Source of the DNA: Euryarchaeota archaeon UBA28
Lineage (GTDB): Archaea; Thermoplasmatota; Poseidoniia; Poseidoniales; Thalassarchaeaceae
Length of the DNA stretch: 9,480 nt
Direction of reading: 5' to 3'
Assembly (NCBI GenBank): GCA_002501605.1
Contig: DANW01000010.1
Span: forward strand, 1 to 9,480
Below are positions 1 to 6,438 of this stretch, in pieces; position 1 is the stretch's first letter, and each line of letters opens with the position of its first letter. Under the pieces are notes generated by a model. The model ran no database searches and was not told where the DNA came from. It worked only from the letters and a program-made list of their open reading frames with translations. The position numbers were made by a program, and so were the translations under genes.

Positions 1-998
1 ATAAAAGTAGTACACTTTGGAAGGTCCTTTATCCTCCTAGCTCCGACATATGAGCAAGCCGATCTAACCCCTCCCAGAATTGACTGAACAGTCTCTTCAA
101 GACTTCCTCTATATGGGACCCTAACTTCCTTTCCTTCGGGAGCGCGATGCTTGGCAATTTCCCCATAATATTCCTGCATGGCTTTAGCAGACGACATTCC
201 GTAGAAAGACTTGTACATTTTTCCATTATCTCCCTCTACCAGCTCACCCCCAGACTCGTCATGACCGGCCAACATCCCCCCTAACATTACGAAATCAGCT
301 CCAGCGGCGAAGGCCTTGGCAATATCTCCGGGCGATGAGCAACCGCCATCTGCCATCACATGGCCTCCCAGGCCATGAGCCGCATCCGCACATTCAGAGA
401 TAGCAGAAAGCTGAGGATATCCCACTCCTGCAACCTTTCTGGTAGTGCACACTGAACCGGGACCTATCCCCACCTTGACTACATCAGCGCCTGCGAGAAT
501 CAGTGCCTCGGTCATCTCTCTGGTAGCGACATTCCCAGCAATAATTATTGAATCTGGGAAATTCCTCCTTACATCCTTGATGAACTCCAAGAAGACCTCC
601 CTGTAACCGTTCGCAACGTCTACACATATCATGGAGAGTCCCTCACTTGTACCCATCTTCTTTTTCAGAAGCTCCAGACTATCTTCAGTCGAACCGCATG
701 TAATGGCCACAAATTTTGGATCCACGCCGTTTTTCCAAGCTTCAGAGCATTGCCTAGTTGAGTAGAATTTCTGCAGACAAGTCAGCATTCGATGCTTCTG
801 CAGGACTTCAGCAACGCCGAATACGCCCGTAGTATCCATATTCGCGGCGACTACGGGGACTCCTTCCCAAGTCGCATCTGAATGCCGAAACTTGAAATTC
901 CTTACCAAAGTTACATCCGATCTTGAAATCAATGTACTGCGCTTAGGTCTAATCAATACATCATCAAAAGTTAGTTTAACATCCTGCTCAACCCGCAT
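1..998 (-). CDS. guaC: GMP reductase (3' end beyond window)
   Basis: NADPH-dependent GMP reductase converts GMP to IMP and ammonia in cytosolic purine salvage. The 332 codons present follow the bacterial/eukaryotic GMP reductase subgroup of the IMPDH/GMPR barrel family from the first residue. They begin MRVEQDVKLTFDDVLIRPKR and include AANMDT (about 51-56), the CVDVANGY strand (about 125-132), the catalytic loop GIGPGSVCTTR with Cys184, the phosphate-binding ADGGC and MLGGMLAG segments, and the flap-side FYGMSS. No CBS-domain insertion is present, which argues against IMP dehydrogenase. The frame is still open at base 1. Compared with the roughly 347-residue E. coli enzyme, only about 15 codons are missing. 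The ATG at 998 gives the family's usual N-terminus and no Shine-Dalgarno site precedes it. A weak TATA-like CATAAG (1028-1033) lies about 32 nt upstream. The close match to the bacterial enzyme in an archaeal context is notable. Confidence 0.95.
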   Translation of the reverse strand, partial: MRVEQDVKLTFDDVLIRPKRSTLISRSDVTLVRNFKFRHSDATWEGVPVVAANMDTTGVFGVAEVLQKHRMLTCLQKFYSTRQCSEAWKNGVDPKFVAITCGSTEDSLELLKKKMGTSEGLSMICVDVANGYREVFLEFIKDVRRNFPDSIIIAGNVATREMTEALILAGADVVKVGIGPGSVCTTRKVAGVGYPQLSAISECADAAHGLGGHVMADGGCSSPGDIAKAFAAGADFVMLGGMLAGHDESGGELVEGDNGKMYKSFYGMSSAKAMQEYYGEIAKHRAPEGKEVRVPYRGSLEETVQSILGGVRSACSYVGARRIKDLPKCTTF

Positions 999-1054
999 CG
1001 GAACCTTACTACTCCAACGAAGGTGGACTTATGAGAATTATGTTTCTTGTAAAT

Positions 1055-3274
1055 TCACACAGAAATGACTGGACCTGGGTTGTCCCAATAGTGCCAAAGT
1101 TGCCTCTGATCCCCATCCCAGGATGTGAAATAGATTTTATCTCCCGATGCTATGAACCACCATGGCCAACTCCCTGTTTCGCCCGGATTTGCATCAACAA
1201 TCAGACTAGTTCCTGCCTCTGTCCCATCCGTTCTCCAAAGCTCCTCTCCATTTTCCCCATCATTCGCTGAGAAATACAAATGATCACCATGAGCAAGGGC
1301 ATACTCCCCATGCCAATGGGCGGTAGATCCCCAGTCTAGGCTACTATTTTCACCCTGTCGAACATCCTTAACCATTGTAGTTCCCGCTTCAGTACCATCG
1401 GTCCTCCAAAGTTCATATCCATGGACACCATCATTTGCTGAGAAATAAATGAAGCCATCCATTTCTTTCATTGGACCAGTGGGGTTACTTGAGTTATTTC
1501 CGGGATTGATGTCCTTGATCATAAATGTTCCAGAATTGGTACTATCACTTATCCAAAGCTCTCTTCCATTGGTCCCATCATCAGCTGAAAAAATCACTTT
1601 AGTTCCCAGTTTAGTTACCCACATTGGACTACTTGAGTTGTTCTCACCAGGCCAGATGTCTTTGACTATATTTGTTGTGAAAATATCCCCAAGAGTGAAG
1701 TATAACTCTTGCCCGTGAACTCCGTCGTCAGCAGATAGGAACAATCCCCCAGATCCTTTCGTGAGCTCACTTGGATTGCTTGTTGTGGACCCTGGCATTA
1801 TATCTTTAACGAGATAATGCCCACTCCCGACACCGAAGGAATTACCCAAGGAATATCTGTAGAGCTCCCTACCATAGTCATCGGTCTCAGCAGTGAACCA
1901 TGCCTGTTCCCCAATTAGAACCAGGTCTCTTGGCATCGATCCGTTCCAATCGCCACAACAATAAGTTGTATCTCCATATGTCCATGAATGTGTTTCTGGT
2001 TTTATGTTTGCAACCAACTGTGTTCCTGCTTCTGTCCCATCGCTCAACCAAAGCTCCTCGCCAGTGGGACCGGTACCACTACCATCTTCATTGTTCGTGT
2101 ATGTAGCCTGTAAACCAGAAAAAAGGACTCTATCTGGATTATTTCCACTAGATGGGATGATTAACAGATTGCTGATACCAACATAATCGAACTCTTGGCC
2201 ACAGCAAAAGTAGTCCCATCCCGGCCATAGATCTTTGACCAGTTGAGTCCCTTCTTCTGTCCCGTCGCTAACCCATAGGTCAGCAGCGGACCATGTATTG
2301 TCTCTCCACTGATTATATGCCGTGAAGAATATTTTTTCATTTCCTGCAACAATCTCCGCAGGCATAAAAACTCCATCATGAGTTCTATCCCATACGGAGC
2401 TAGGGTTGGTACATGACTCCTCATCCTCACCCGTCGTTGCATTCTGAATAGTTTCACACTCCTCTCCCCTGATGTCTTTCACGATGTAGCTACCAGAAAC
2501 GGTACCATCGCTCCTCCACAGTTCCCATCCAGAATCGCCATCATCTGCTATGAAGTACAGTACTCCACCCATTTCTACGACTCTTTGTTGGGCCCAGTTG
2601 TGTTCTCTGGTCGTCTGATTGTATACCATGCCGAAATCCCCCGGACATTCGCCAACCGTAGTTTGAACCTCTTCGAAGGTAACTTTACCATCATCATTTA
2701 TTCCAAGTCCCTGGCCATCGTCAAATCCAATATCCATGAAATATCCTGGATTACCAAGAGGGCAACTTTCAGTTTTGTAAGAAATTGTGTGAGTTAGTTG
2801 CGACATAGTGTACCCAAGGGCGGAAATAGTATTTTCAAGATTGGTAATTTGACTCTCTTTTTGCGTCAATTCTGAGTTTAACCCCAATAACTGATCTTCC
2901 AAGTCTCCAATTTCAGATTCTAGTGCGAATATTTGCTCTGATATGATTGAGTTATTTCCTTCAGAAACATTCAGTTGATGGAGTAAAACATCCCTTTGGT
3001 CGATCAGATATGATATGTCTTCTTCATATCCGGAAATCGTAGTTGTCAGATTAGACACTGTGTTTTCAAGAACTTCCAATGATGTGACGGATTCGGCCAA
3101 CGCGGCCTCCAAAGTGGAGATTTGGCCTAATGAAGAGTCATGATCGGATATTGATTCCGATAACTCTATTTCTAGTGCTTCTATTCTGTCATCTTTCTCT
3201 GAATCATTACCAGTACATCCAGATAGTGCTGAACTACAGAAAATCATCACCATGAATGCAGTCCTTATCTTCAT
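1055..3274 (-). CDS. Secreted lipoprotein with coiled-coil stalk and ELWxxDGT repeats (paralogue A)
   Basis: Predicted cell-surface lipoprotein of 739 residues. Residues 1-19 form a signal peptide ending in the lipobox LSGC, with Cys20 as the lipid anchor. Residues about 28-165 are a heptad-like, Leu/Ile/Glu-rich coiled coil. Residues 171-215 form a small module bounded by CPLGNPG and GECPGDFG, with an EF-hand-like loop NDDGKVTFEE. The rest contains nine ELW-type units (near residues 251, 332, 407, 470, 523, 572, 621, 678, 725). These typically read FSADDGxxGxELW then TDGTEAGT then VKDI, as in the ELWxxDGT repeat family. Units four, five and nine are degenerate. A beta-propeller-like fold is my inference. 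Eight non-anchor Cys in the mature part (171, 210, 273, 288, 357, 358, 439, 440) and several NNSS sequons suit an exported glycoprotein. It is a tandem paralogue of the gene at 3342-5585. Ligand and role are unknown. Confidence 0.92.
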   Translation of the reverse strand: MKIRTAFMVMIFCSSALSGCTGNDSEKDDRIEALEIELSESISDHDSSLGQISTLEAALAESVTSLEVLENTVSNLTTTISGYEEDISYLIDQRDVLLHQLNVSEGNNSIISEQIFALESEIGDLEDQLLGLNSELTQKESQITNLENTISALGYTMSQLTHTISYKTESCPLGNPGYFMDIGFDDGQGLGINDDGKVTFEEVQTTVGECPGDFGMVYNQTTREHNWAQQRVVEMGGVLYFIADDGDSGWELWRSDGTVSGSYIVKDIRGEECETIQNATTGEDEESCTNPSSVWDRTHDGVFMPAEIVAGNEKIFFTAYNQWRDNTWSAADLWVSDGTEEGTQLVKDLWPGWDYFCCGQEFDYVGISNLLIIPSSGNNPDRVLFSGLQATYTNNEDGSGTGPTGEELWLSDGTEAGTQLVANIKPETHSWTYGDTTYCCGDWNGSMPRDLVLIGEQAWFTAETDDYGRELYRYSLGNSFGVGSGHYLVKDIMPGSTTSNPSELTKGSGGLFLSADDGVHGQELYFTLGDIFTTNIVKDIWPGENNSSSPMWVTKLGTKVIFSADDGTNGRELWISDSTNSGTFMIKDINPGNNSSNPTGPMKEMDGFIYFSANDGVHGYELWRTDGTEAGTTMVKDVRQGENSSLDWGSTAHWHGEYALAHGDHLYFSANDGENGEELWRTDGTEAGTSLIVDANPGETGSWPWWFIASGDKIYFTSWDGDQRQLWHYWDNPGPVISV

Positions 3275-3294
3275 ACTAATGCTAGGCTGACAAG

Positions 3295-3312
3295 GACTCT
3301 TAGAAGTTCCTC
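3295..3312 (-). promoter_or_regulatory. Candidate BRE/TATA promoter block of lipoprotein A
   Basis: Read on the minus strand this is GAGGAACTTCTAAGAGTC, lying 21-38 nt before the ATG at 3274. It matches 16 of 18 bases of the block before paralogue B, including 13 consecutive identical bases, at a spacing that differs by one nucleotide. The purine-rich GAGGAA followed by an A/T-rich CTTCTAA fits the position of an archaeal BRE plus TATA for a leaderless transcript. No Shine-Dalgarno site is seen before either gene. Promoter function is inferred. Confidence 0.5.
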
Positions 3313-3334
3313 CGAATCAGACTCATTTCGGAGG
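3309..3334 (-). other. Perfect 8-bp inverted repeat between the two lipoprotein genes
   Basis: CCTCCGAA (3309-3316) and TTCGGAGG (3327-3334) are perfect reverse complements around a 10-nt loop. The hairpin begins 7 nt after the stop codon of paralogue B (3342) and its far arm overlaps the conserved promoter block of paralogue A. It could be a transcript-end structure for B, an operator for A, or both. No T-run follows it on the minus strand, so it is not a standard intrinsic terminator. Confidence 0.45.
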
Positions 3335-3341
3335 CAATGGG

Positions 3342-5585
3342 TCAGGTAATGACTGGACCAGGATTATCCCAATAGTACCACAACTGTCTTTGATCACCGT
3401 CCCACATTGAGAAATATAATTTGTCACCTACGGAATTAAATTGCCATGGCCAGCTACCATCGGAGCCATTGTTGAAGTCTACAACCATTTGTGTACCTAC
3501 AGAAGTCCCATCAGTTCTCCACAATTCAGGTCCATGGATGAAATCATCCGCTACGAAATAAAGCATACCCTGATGGACAGTAGTCCATTCCTTAACCGCC
3601 AATCCTCCAGTGAACCATATACTACTATTATTCCCTTGGGCAATATCCTTCACCATGACTGTGCCCTCTTCAGTCCCATCTGTCTTCCAGAGCTCCTTTC
3701 CATGTACTCCATCGTCCGCAATGAAATACACCTCACCGTTGTAAACCTCCATATCTGGATTATCTCTCCCCTCGTCGTTGGCGGAGGAGGCCATGCTCCC
3801 TCCGTAGAAACCACTAGGGTTACTTGAGTTATTTCCGGGATTGATGTCTTTAATCATGTACGTGCCTGCTTCAGTATTGTCGGTTATCCATAATTCTCTG
3901 CCATTCTCCCCATCATCAGCTGAGAAAACCAATTTACTCCCGAATTTAGTAAAATGCCACGGATTACTGGAATTATCAGTACCTGGCCAGATGTCCTTTA
4001 CTAGGTTAGTCGTAAATGCATCGCCCAATGAAAAATGAAGCTCCTGTCCAGTAACACCGTCATCTGCGGATAGATACAGTCCACCAGACCCATGTGTCAA
4101 GTACAAAGGATTACTAGTTTCTACGCCAGAATTAATGTCTTTTACCAAGAATAAGCCACCTCCCAGTTGAAGGTTGAATCTATACAATTCCCTTCCATAT
4201 GATTCAGTCTGAGCAGTAAACCAAATTTGCGAGCCCTTGAGAACCATGTCTCTTGGTATCGAACCATCAAAATCAGCACAACAGTATTCATTTGATGATC
4301 CAAAACTACTTGTTTCCGGCTCTATATTGGCTAGCATCCTTGTTCCGGCTTGTGTTCCATCCGATATCCAAAGCTCCTCTCCCTTAGGGAAACCTTGGTC
4401 TCCCGTATTTGCGATTGCCTTTATTGCACTGAAAACAACCCTGTCAGGTAGATTCCCATTTGAGGGAACTACCATCAGATCTCTGGGTCCTGAATAGTAG
4501 AATTCACACCCGTCGCAAAAATAATCCCAATCTATCCATATATCATCAACTACATGAGTCCCTTCTGCGGTACCATCACTTACCCACACATCTGCAAAAT
4601 TCGTAGCTTTTGGCGCGTTAAAAGCCGTGAAGAATATTTTTTCGTTGCCTGCGACTATTTCTGTCAAAAAGCCTGGTGCAGCGTCCCCCCACCCCCAATC
4701 TCTGACTGATCCGGGATTAGTACAGTCCTGATATTGCTCGCCGGTTTCAGGGTCAACAGCAGCATCACAATCCTCCCCGAGGATGTCTAATATCATGTAT
4801 GTGCCATCTAATGTACCGTCACTCCTCCATAATTCCCATCCGTGAATTCCATCATCTGCCGTGAAATATAGAACTCCTCCCATTTGGACCACCCTCTGAG
4901 GCCCCCAATTATGTTCATTCGTGGTGTCGTTGTAAACCATGCCGAAATCCCCCGGACATTCGCCGACGGTTCTATGAACCTCATCTCCAGCAAGAATACC
5001 ATCCCCCTCAATGCCAGCTCCCCCTCCATCGTCAAAACCTATATTCATGACGAAGCCCGGATTTCCTAAAGGGCAGTTCCCAACTACATATTCCAAGCTG
5101 TAAGTTACCGATTGGATTACTGATTCCAAAGCATCGATAGTCTGTTCAAGCTCCAAAACATTAGCCAAGAGGAGATTTATGGTATAATTCAGAGATTCTA
5201 TAGCGTCTTCTTTCTGTCCGATCAAATTATTCAGTTCTGAAATCTGTTGATAGATTTCAGTATTATCCCCTTCAGATTGGTTAAGGAGAGAGAGAGCCAA
5301 TTCCAGTTGTTCGTACAGACCATCTCTCTCTGATTCCGCCAAAGAGAGATTATTCCTGGTATTATTTAATTCATAGTTGAGAGATTCCACATCCGAGATA
5401 GCTAAATTTAGAGCCTCTTCTATCATGGCATAATTTGAATTTGCATCGTCCAACTCTGCTATTTTATCTGATAATTCGGCTTCTATGGCCTCAACTCTTT
5501 CATCATTTTCAGTGCCATTGCCCGTACAACCAGATAATATTGAACCGAGGAAAATTAACACTATGGCTATTGACCAAACTCTCAT
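3342..5585 (-). CDS. Secreted lipoprotein with coiled-coil stalk and ELWxxDGT repeats (paralogue B)
   Basis: Predicted surface lipoprotein of 747 residues with the same architecture as the gene at 1055-3274. It has a signal peptide with LSGC lipobox (Cys20), a coiled coil over about 28-165, a CPLGNPG...GECPGDFG module at 171-215 with an EF-hand-like loop (EGDGILAGDE), and nine ELW-type units near residues 251, 332, 404, 466, 515, 564, 631, 687 and 734. The two proteins align with no net gap up to about residue 290, and CPLGNPG and ELWRSDGT fall at identical residue numbers. Paralogue B carries a short insertion (about residues 596-614) before its seventh unit. Its eight non-anchor Cys are at 171, 210, 273, 288, 357, 360, 435 and 436. 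Both end in WDGDQRQLW...WDNPGPVI. The pair probably arose by tandem duplication. Binding or adhesion at the cell surface is plausible but unproven. Confidence 0.92.
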   Translation of the reverse strand: MRVWSIAIVLIFLGSILSGCTGNGTENDERVEAIEAELSDKIAELDDANSNYAMIEEALNLAISDVESLNYELNNTRNNLSLAESERDGLYEQLELALSLLNQSEGDNTEIYQQISELNNLIGQKEDAIESLNYTINLLLANVLELEQTIDALESVIQSVTYSLEYVVGNCPLGNPGFVMNIGFDDGGGAGIEGDGILAGDEVHRTVGECPGDFGMVYNDTTNEHNWGPQRVVQMGGVLYFTADDGIHGWELWRSDGTLDGTYMILDILGEDCDAAVDPETGEQYQDCTNPGSVRDWGWGDAAPGFLTEIVAGNEKIFFTAFNAPKATNFADVWVSDGTAEGTHVVDDIWIDWDYFCDGCEFYYSGPRDLMVVPSNGNLPDRVVFSAIKAIANTGDQGFPKGEELWISDGTQAGTRMLANIEPETSSFGSSNEYCCADFDGSIPRDMVLKGSQIWFTAQTESYGRELYRFNLQLGGGLFLVKDINSGVETSNPLYLTHGSGGLYLSADDGVTGQELHFSLGDAFTTNLVKDIWPGTDNSSNPWHFTKFGSKLVFSADDGENGRELWITDNTEAGTYMIKDINPGNNSSNPSGFYGGSMASSANDEGRDNPDMEVYNGEVYFIADDGVHGKELWKTDGTEEGTVMVKDIAQGNNSSIWFTGGLAVKEWTTVHQGMLYFVADDFIHGPELWRTDGTSVGTQMVVDFNNGSDGSWPWQFNSVGDKLYFSMWDGDQRQLWYYWDNPGPVIT

Positions 5586-5604
5586 GTAGCCCCTTGTTGA
5601 CCAA

Positions 5605-5622
5605 GATTTTTAGAAGTTCCTC
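5605..5622 (-). promoter_or_regulatory. Candidate BRE/TATA promoter block of lipoprotein B
   Basis: The minus strand reads GAGGAACTTCTAAAAATC, 20-37 nt before the ATG at 5585. It is nearly identical to the block before paralogue A. The A/T-rich CTTCTAAAAAT is centred close to -26, as expected for a leaderless archaeal mRNA. It lies between the tRNA-Glu gene and the lipoprotein, so the lipoprotein probably has its own promoter. Confidence 0.5.
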
Positions 5623-5672
5623 TAACACTTTGAAAATCAGTGGAGAAATAGCCCGTTTTCCATTCATATATT

Positions 5673-5750
5673 TGGTGCTCGTGCCGGGATTTGAACCCGG
5701 GTCGTCGCCTCGAGAGGGCGACATGATGGACCGAACTACACCACACGAGC
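5673..5750 (-). tRNA. tRNA-Glu (anticodon CTC), CCA encoded
   Basis: The minus strand folds as a complete cloverleaf. The acceptor GCTCGTG pairs fully with CACGAGC. The D arm is GTGTAGTTCGGTCCATCAT. The anticodon stem TCGCC/GGCGA, extended by a G26:C44 pair, carries the loop CTCTCGA with anticodon CTC, which reads GAG codons. The variable loop is four nt (CGAC), and the T arm is CCGGG-TTCAAAT-CCCGG. Discriminator A73 (5676) and CCA (5675-5673) are encoded in the genome. The GTGTAGT D-arm start is typical of archaeal tRNA-Glu. No intron is present. Confidence 0.96.
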
Positions 5751-5773
5751 GGTGACGTTGCCACCCACCTTCC

Positions 5774-5779
5774 ATATTT
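5774..5779 (-). promoter_or_regulatory. Candidate TATA box of tRNA-Glu
   Basis: AAATAT on the minus strand is centred about 26 nt before the first base of the tRNA. That is the standard archaeal TATA-to-start distance and would place transcription initiation at or next to the mature 5' end. Confidence 0.45.
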
Positions 5780-5804
5780 GAAAACAATGGATAAATCAAA
5801 CTTA

Positions 5805-5822
5805 CTTTCACTTTCACTTTCA
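5805..5822. repeat. Three perfect tandem copies of CTTTCA
   Basis: CTTTCA occurs three times in a row in the non-coding gap between the divergent tRNA-Glu and plus-strand promoters. It sits roughly 26 bp from the candidate TATA box on the left (5774-5779) and 20 bp from the one on the right (5843-5850). It could be a regulator-binding array or a simple 6-bp slippage repeat. Confidence 0.6.
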
Positions 5823-5842
5823 GACCTACTCCGTTCCCTCCC

Positions 5843-5850
5843 TTAATATG
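5843..5850 (+). promoter_or_regulatory. Candidate TATA box for the 5873-7347 run
   Basis: TTAATATG is centred about 26 nt before the ATG at 5873, so a transcript would start at or near that codon. This supports 5873 over the in-frame ATG at 5861, which is too close to the box to be inside the message. An in-frame TGA at 5855 rules out a longer frame. Confidence 0.35.
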
Positions 5851-5872
5851 CTAATGAAATATGTCATTGAAC

Positions 5873-6145
5873 ATGAACAGAGCAGAACACCGAAATCAGG
5901 AGATAACTTACCGAAGGAGGGCAGATCCTTACAGAATTGTACCACTCAGCTCACTTAGAAAGACGAACATGGAACTAAGGCCGAGCAATGAGGCACTCGT
6001 ATGCGGACATGGCAGGATGGCCGCATTAGGAGCGTGGAAGCCATTGCCAAGACTCGCCACCCCGATAGAAATCAGCCCATCCTCATGGAAGGGACTCAGA
6101 GCCAGGGTCATGGCTCACTCCGATGGTATTGGAGCGTCGATATAA
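5873..6145 (+). CDS. Small hypothetical protein coupled to the winged-helix gene
   Basis: An open frame of 90 codons from the ATG at 5873; I do not recognise the product. Its TAA stop (6143-6145) shares its last base with the ATG of the next gene (TAATG), an arrangement typical of translational coupling and the main argument that it is real. The codons show a purine-rich first position from about 5969 onward, where an alternative start (MELRPSNEALVCGHG) lies. The N-terminal third is Arg-rich. The rest includes GAWKPLPRLATPIEI and ends SDGIGASI. There is no signal peptide, membrane segment or metal-binding cluster. Local G+C is higher than in flanking genes. It could instead be a spurious frame over a longer leader or an RNA gene. 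Confidence 0.45.
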   Translation: MNRAEHRNQEITYRRRADPYRIVPLSSLRKTNMELRPSNEALVCGHGRMAALGAWKPLPRLATPIEISPSSWKGLRARVMAHSDGIGASI

Positions 6146-6399
6146 TGTCCAAGACAAATAGGCTGAGAGAGGAAGTAAGGTCCTTTCTAGAACAAACGGG
6201 GTCAGCTAACACCGTGGAGATTTTTGACCATTTGAATGAGAGATTTAGATGGGGGGCTACGATGAACCAAGTTGGAAATATCCTAGCCAAAGACACTAGA
6301 TTTGACAAAATAGGCCACGTAAGGGGACAATTCAGGGGAAGTACGTACACCGTCTGTGTTTGGGGACTAAGATCTCTGGAAGCGCATGCGCCCATATGA
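6145..6399 (+). CDS. Small winged-helix-like protein
   Basis: A predicted soluble protein of 84 residues. Residues 3-17 form an amphipathic helix, then TVEIFDHLNERFRWG (23-37), then TMNQVGNILAKDTRFDKIG (39-57), which looks like the helix-turn-helix of a winged-helix domain. A short hairpin with GSTYTVCVWGL (65-75) would be the wing and final strand. The motif order resembles HARE-HTH-type or other small archaeal winged-helix domains, judged by eye. The frame is open back to 6001, but the ATG at 6145 is preferred because the domain begins there and it overlaps the previous stop as TAATG. The UbiA gene follows after 39 bp in the same frame and direction. A role in transcription or nucleic-acid binding is inferred and its target is unknown. 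Confidence 0.72.
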   Translation: MSKTNRLREEVRSFLEQTGSANTVEIFDHLNERFRWGATMNQVGNILAKDTRFDKIGHVRGQFRGSTYTVCVWGLRSLEAHAPI

Positions 6400-6438
6400 C
6401 ATAGACAACCTCAAGTCATATCGCGACTTCAAAGGTCC

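Noticed and set aside
29..226. 65-codon minus-strand open frame at the left edge
   Set aside because: It lies in a different frame inside the GMP reductase coding region, whose own frame matches the family throughout.
2161..2457. 98-codon minus-strand open frame within lipoprotein A
   Set aside because: Out-of-frame shadow of the repeat region; no recognisable protein features, and the surrounding gene is intact.
3309..3334. Intrinsic terminator of the bacterial type
   Set aside because: The hairpin is real, but no T-run follows on the transcribed strand, so it is reported only as an inverted repeat.
1055..5585. Broken or frameshifted single lipoprotein gene split in two
   Set aside because: Each gene has its own signal peptide, lipobox, promoter-like block and complete C-terminus, so they are intact tandem paralogues.
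5509..5817. Minus-strand open frame running through the tRNA-Glu gene
   Set aside because: It contains the whole tRNA and the start of lipoprotein B in another frame, so it cannot be a gene as read.
5805..5822. CRISPR-like or larger tandem array
   Set aside because: Three contiguous 6-bp copies without spacers; far too short for a CRISPR.
5929..6111. 60-codon minus-strand open frame opposite the small ORF
   Set aside because: No promoter, ribosome site or recognisable features, whereas the opposite strand has the TAATG coupling.
6001..6144. 48-residue N-terminal extension of the winged-helix protein
   Set aside because: The extension does not look like part of the domain, overlaps the coupled upstream ORF, and the TAATG junction supports the start at 6145.
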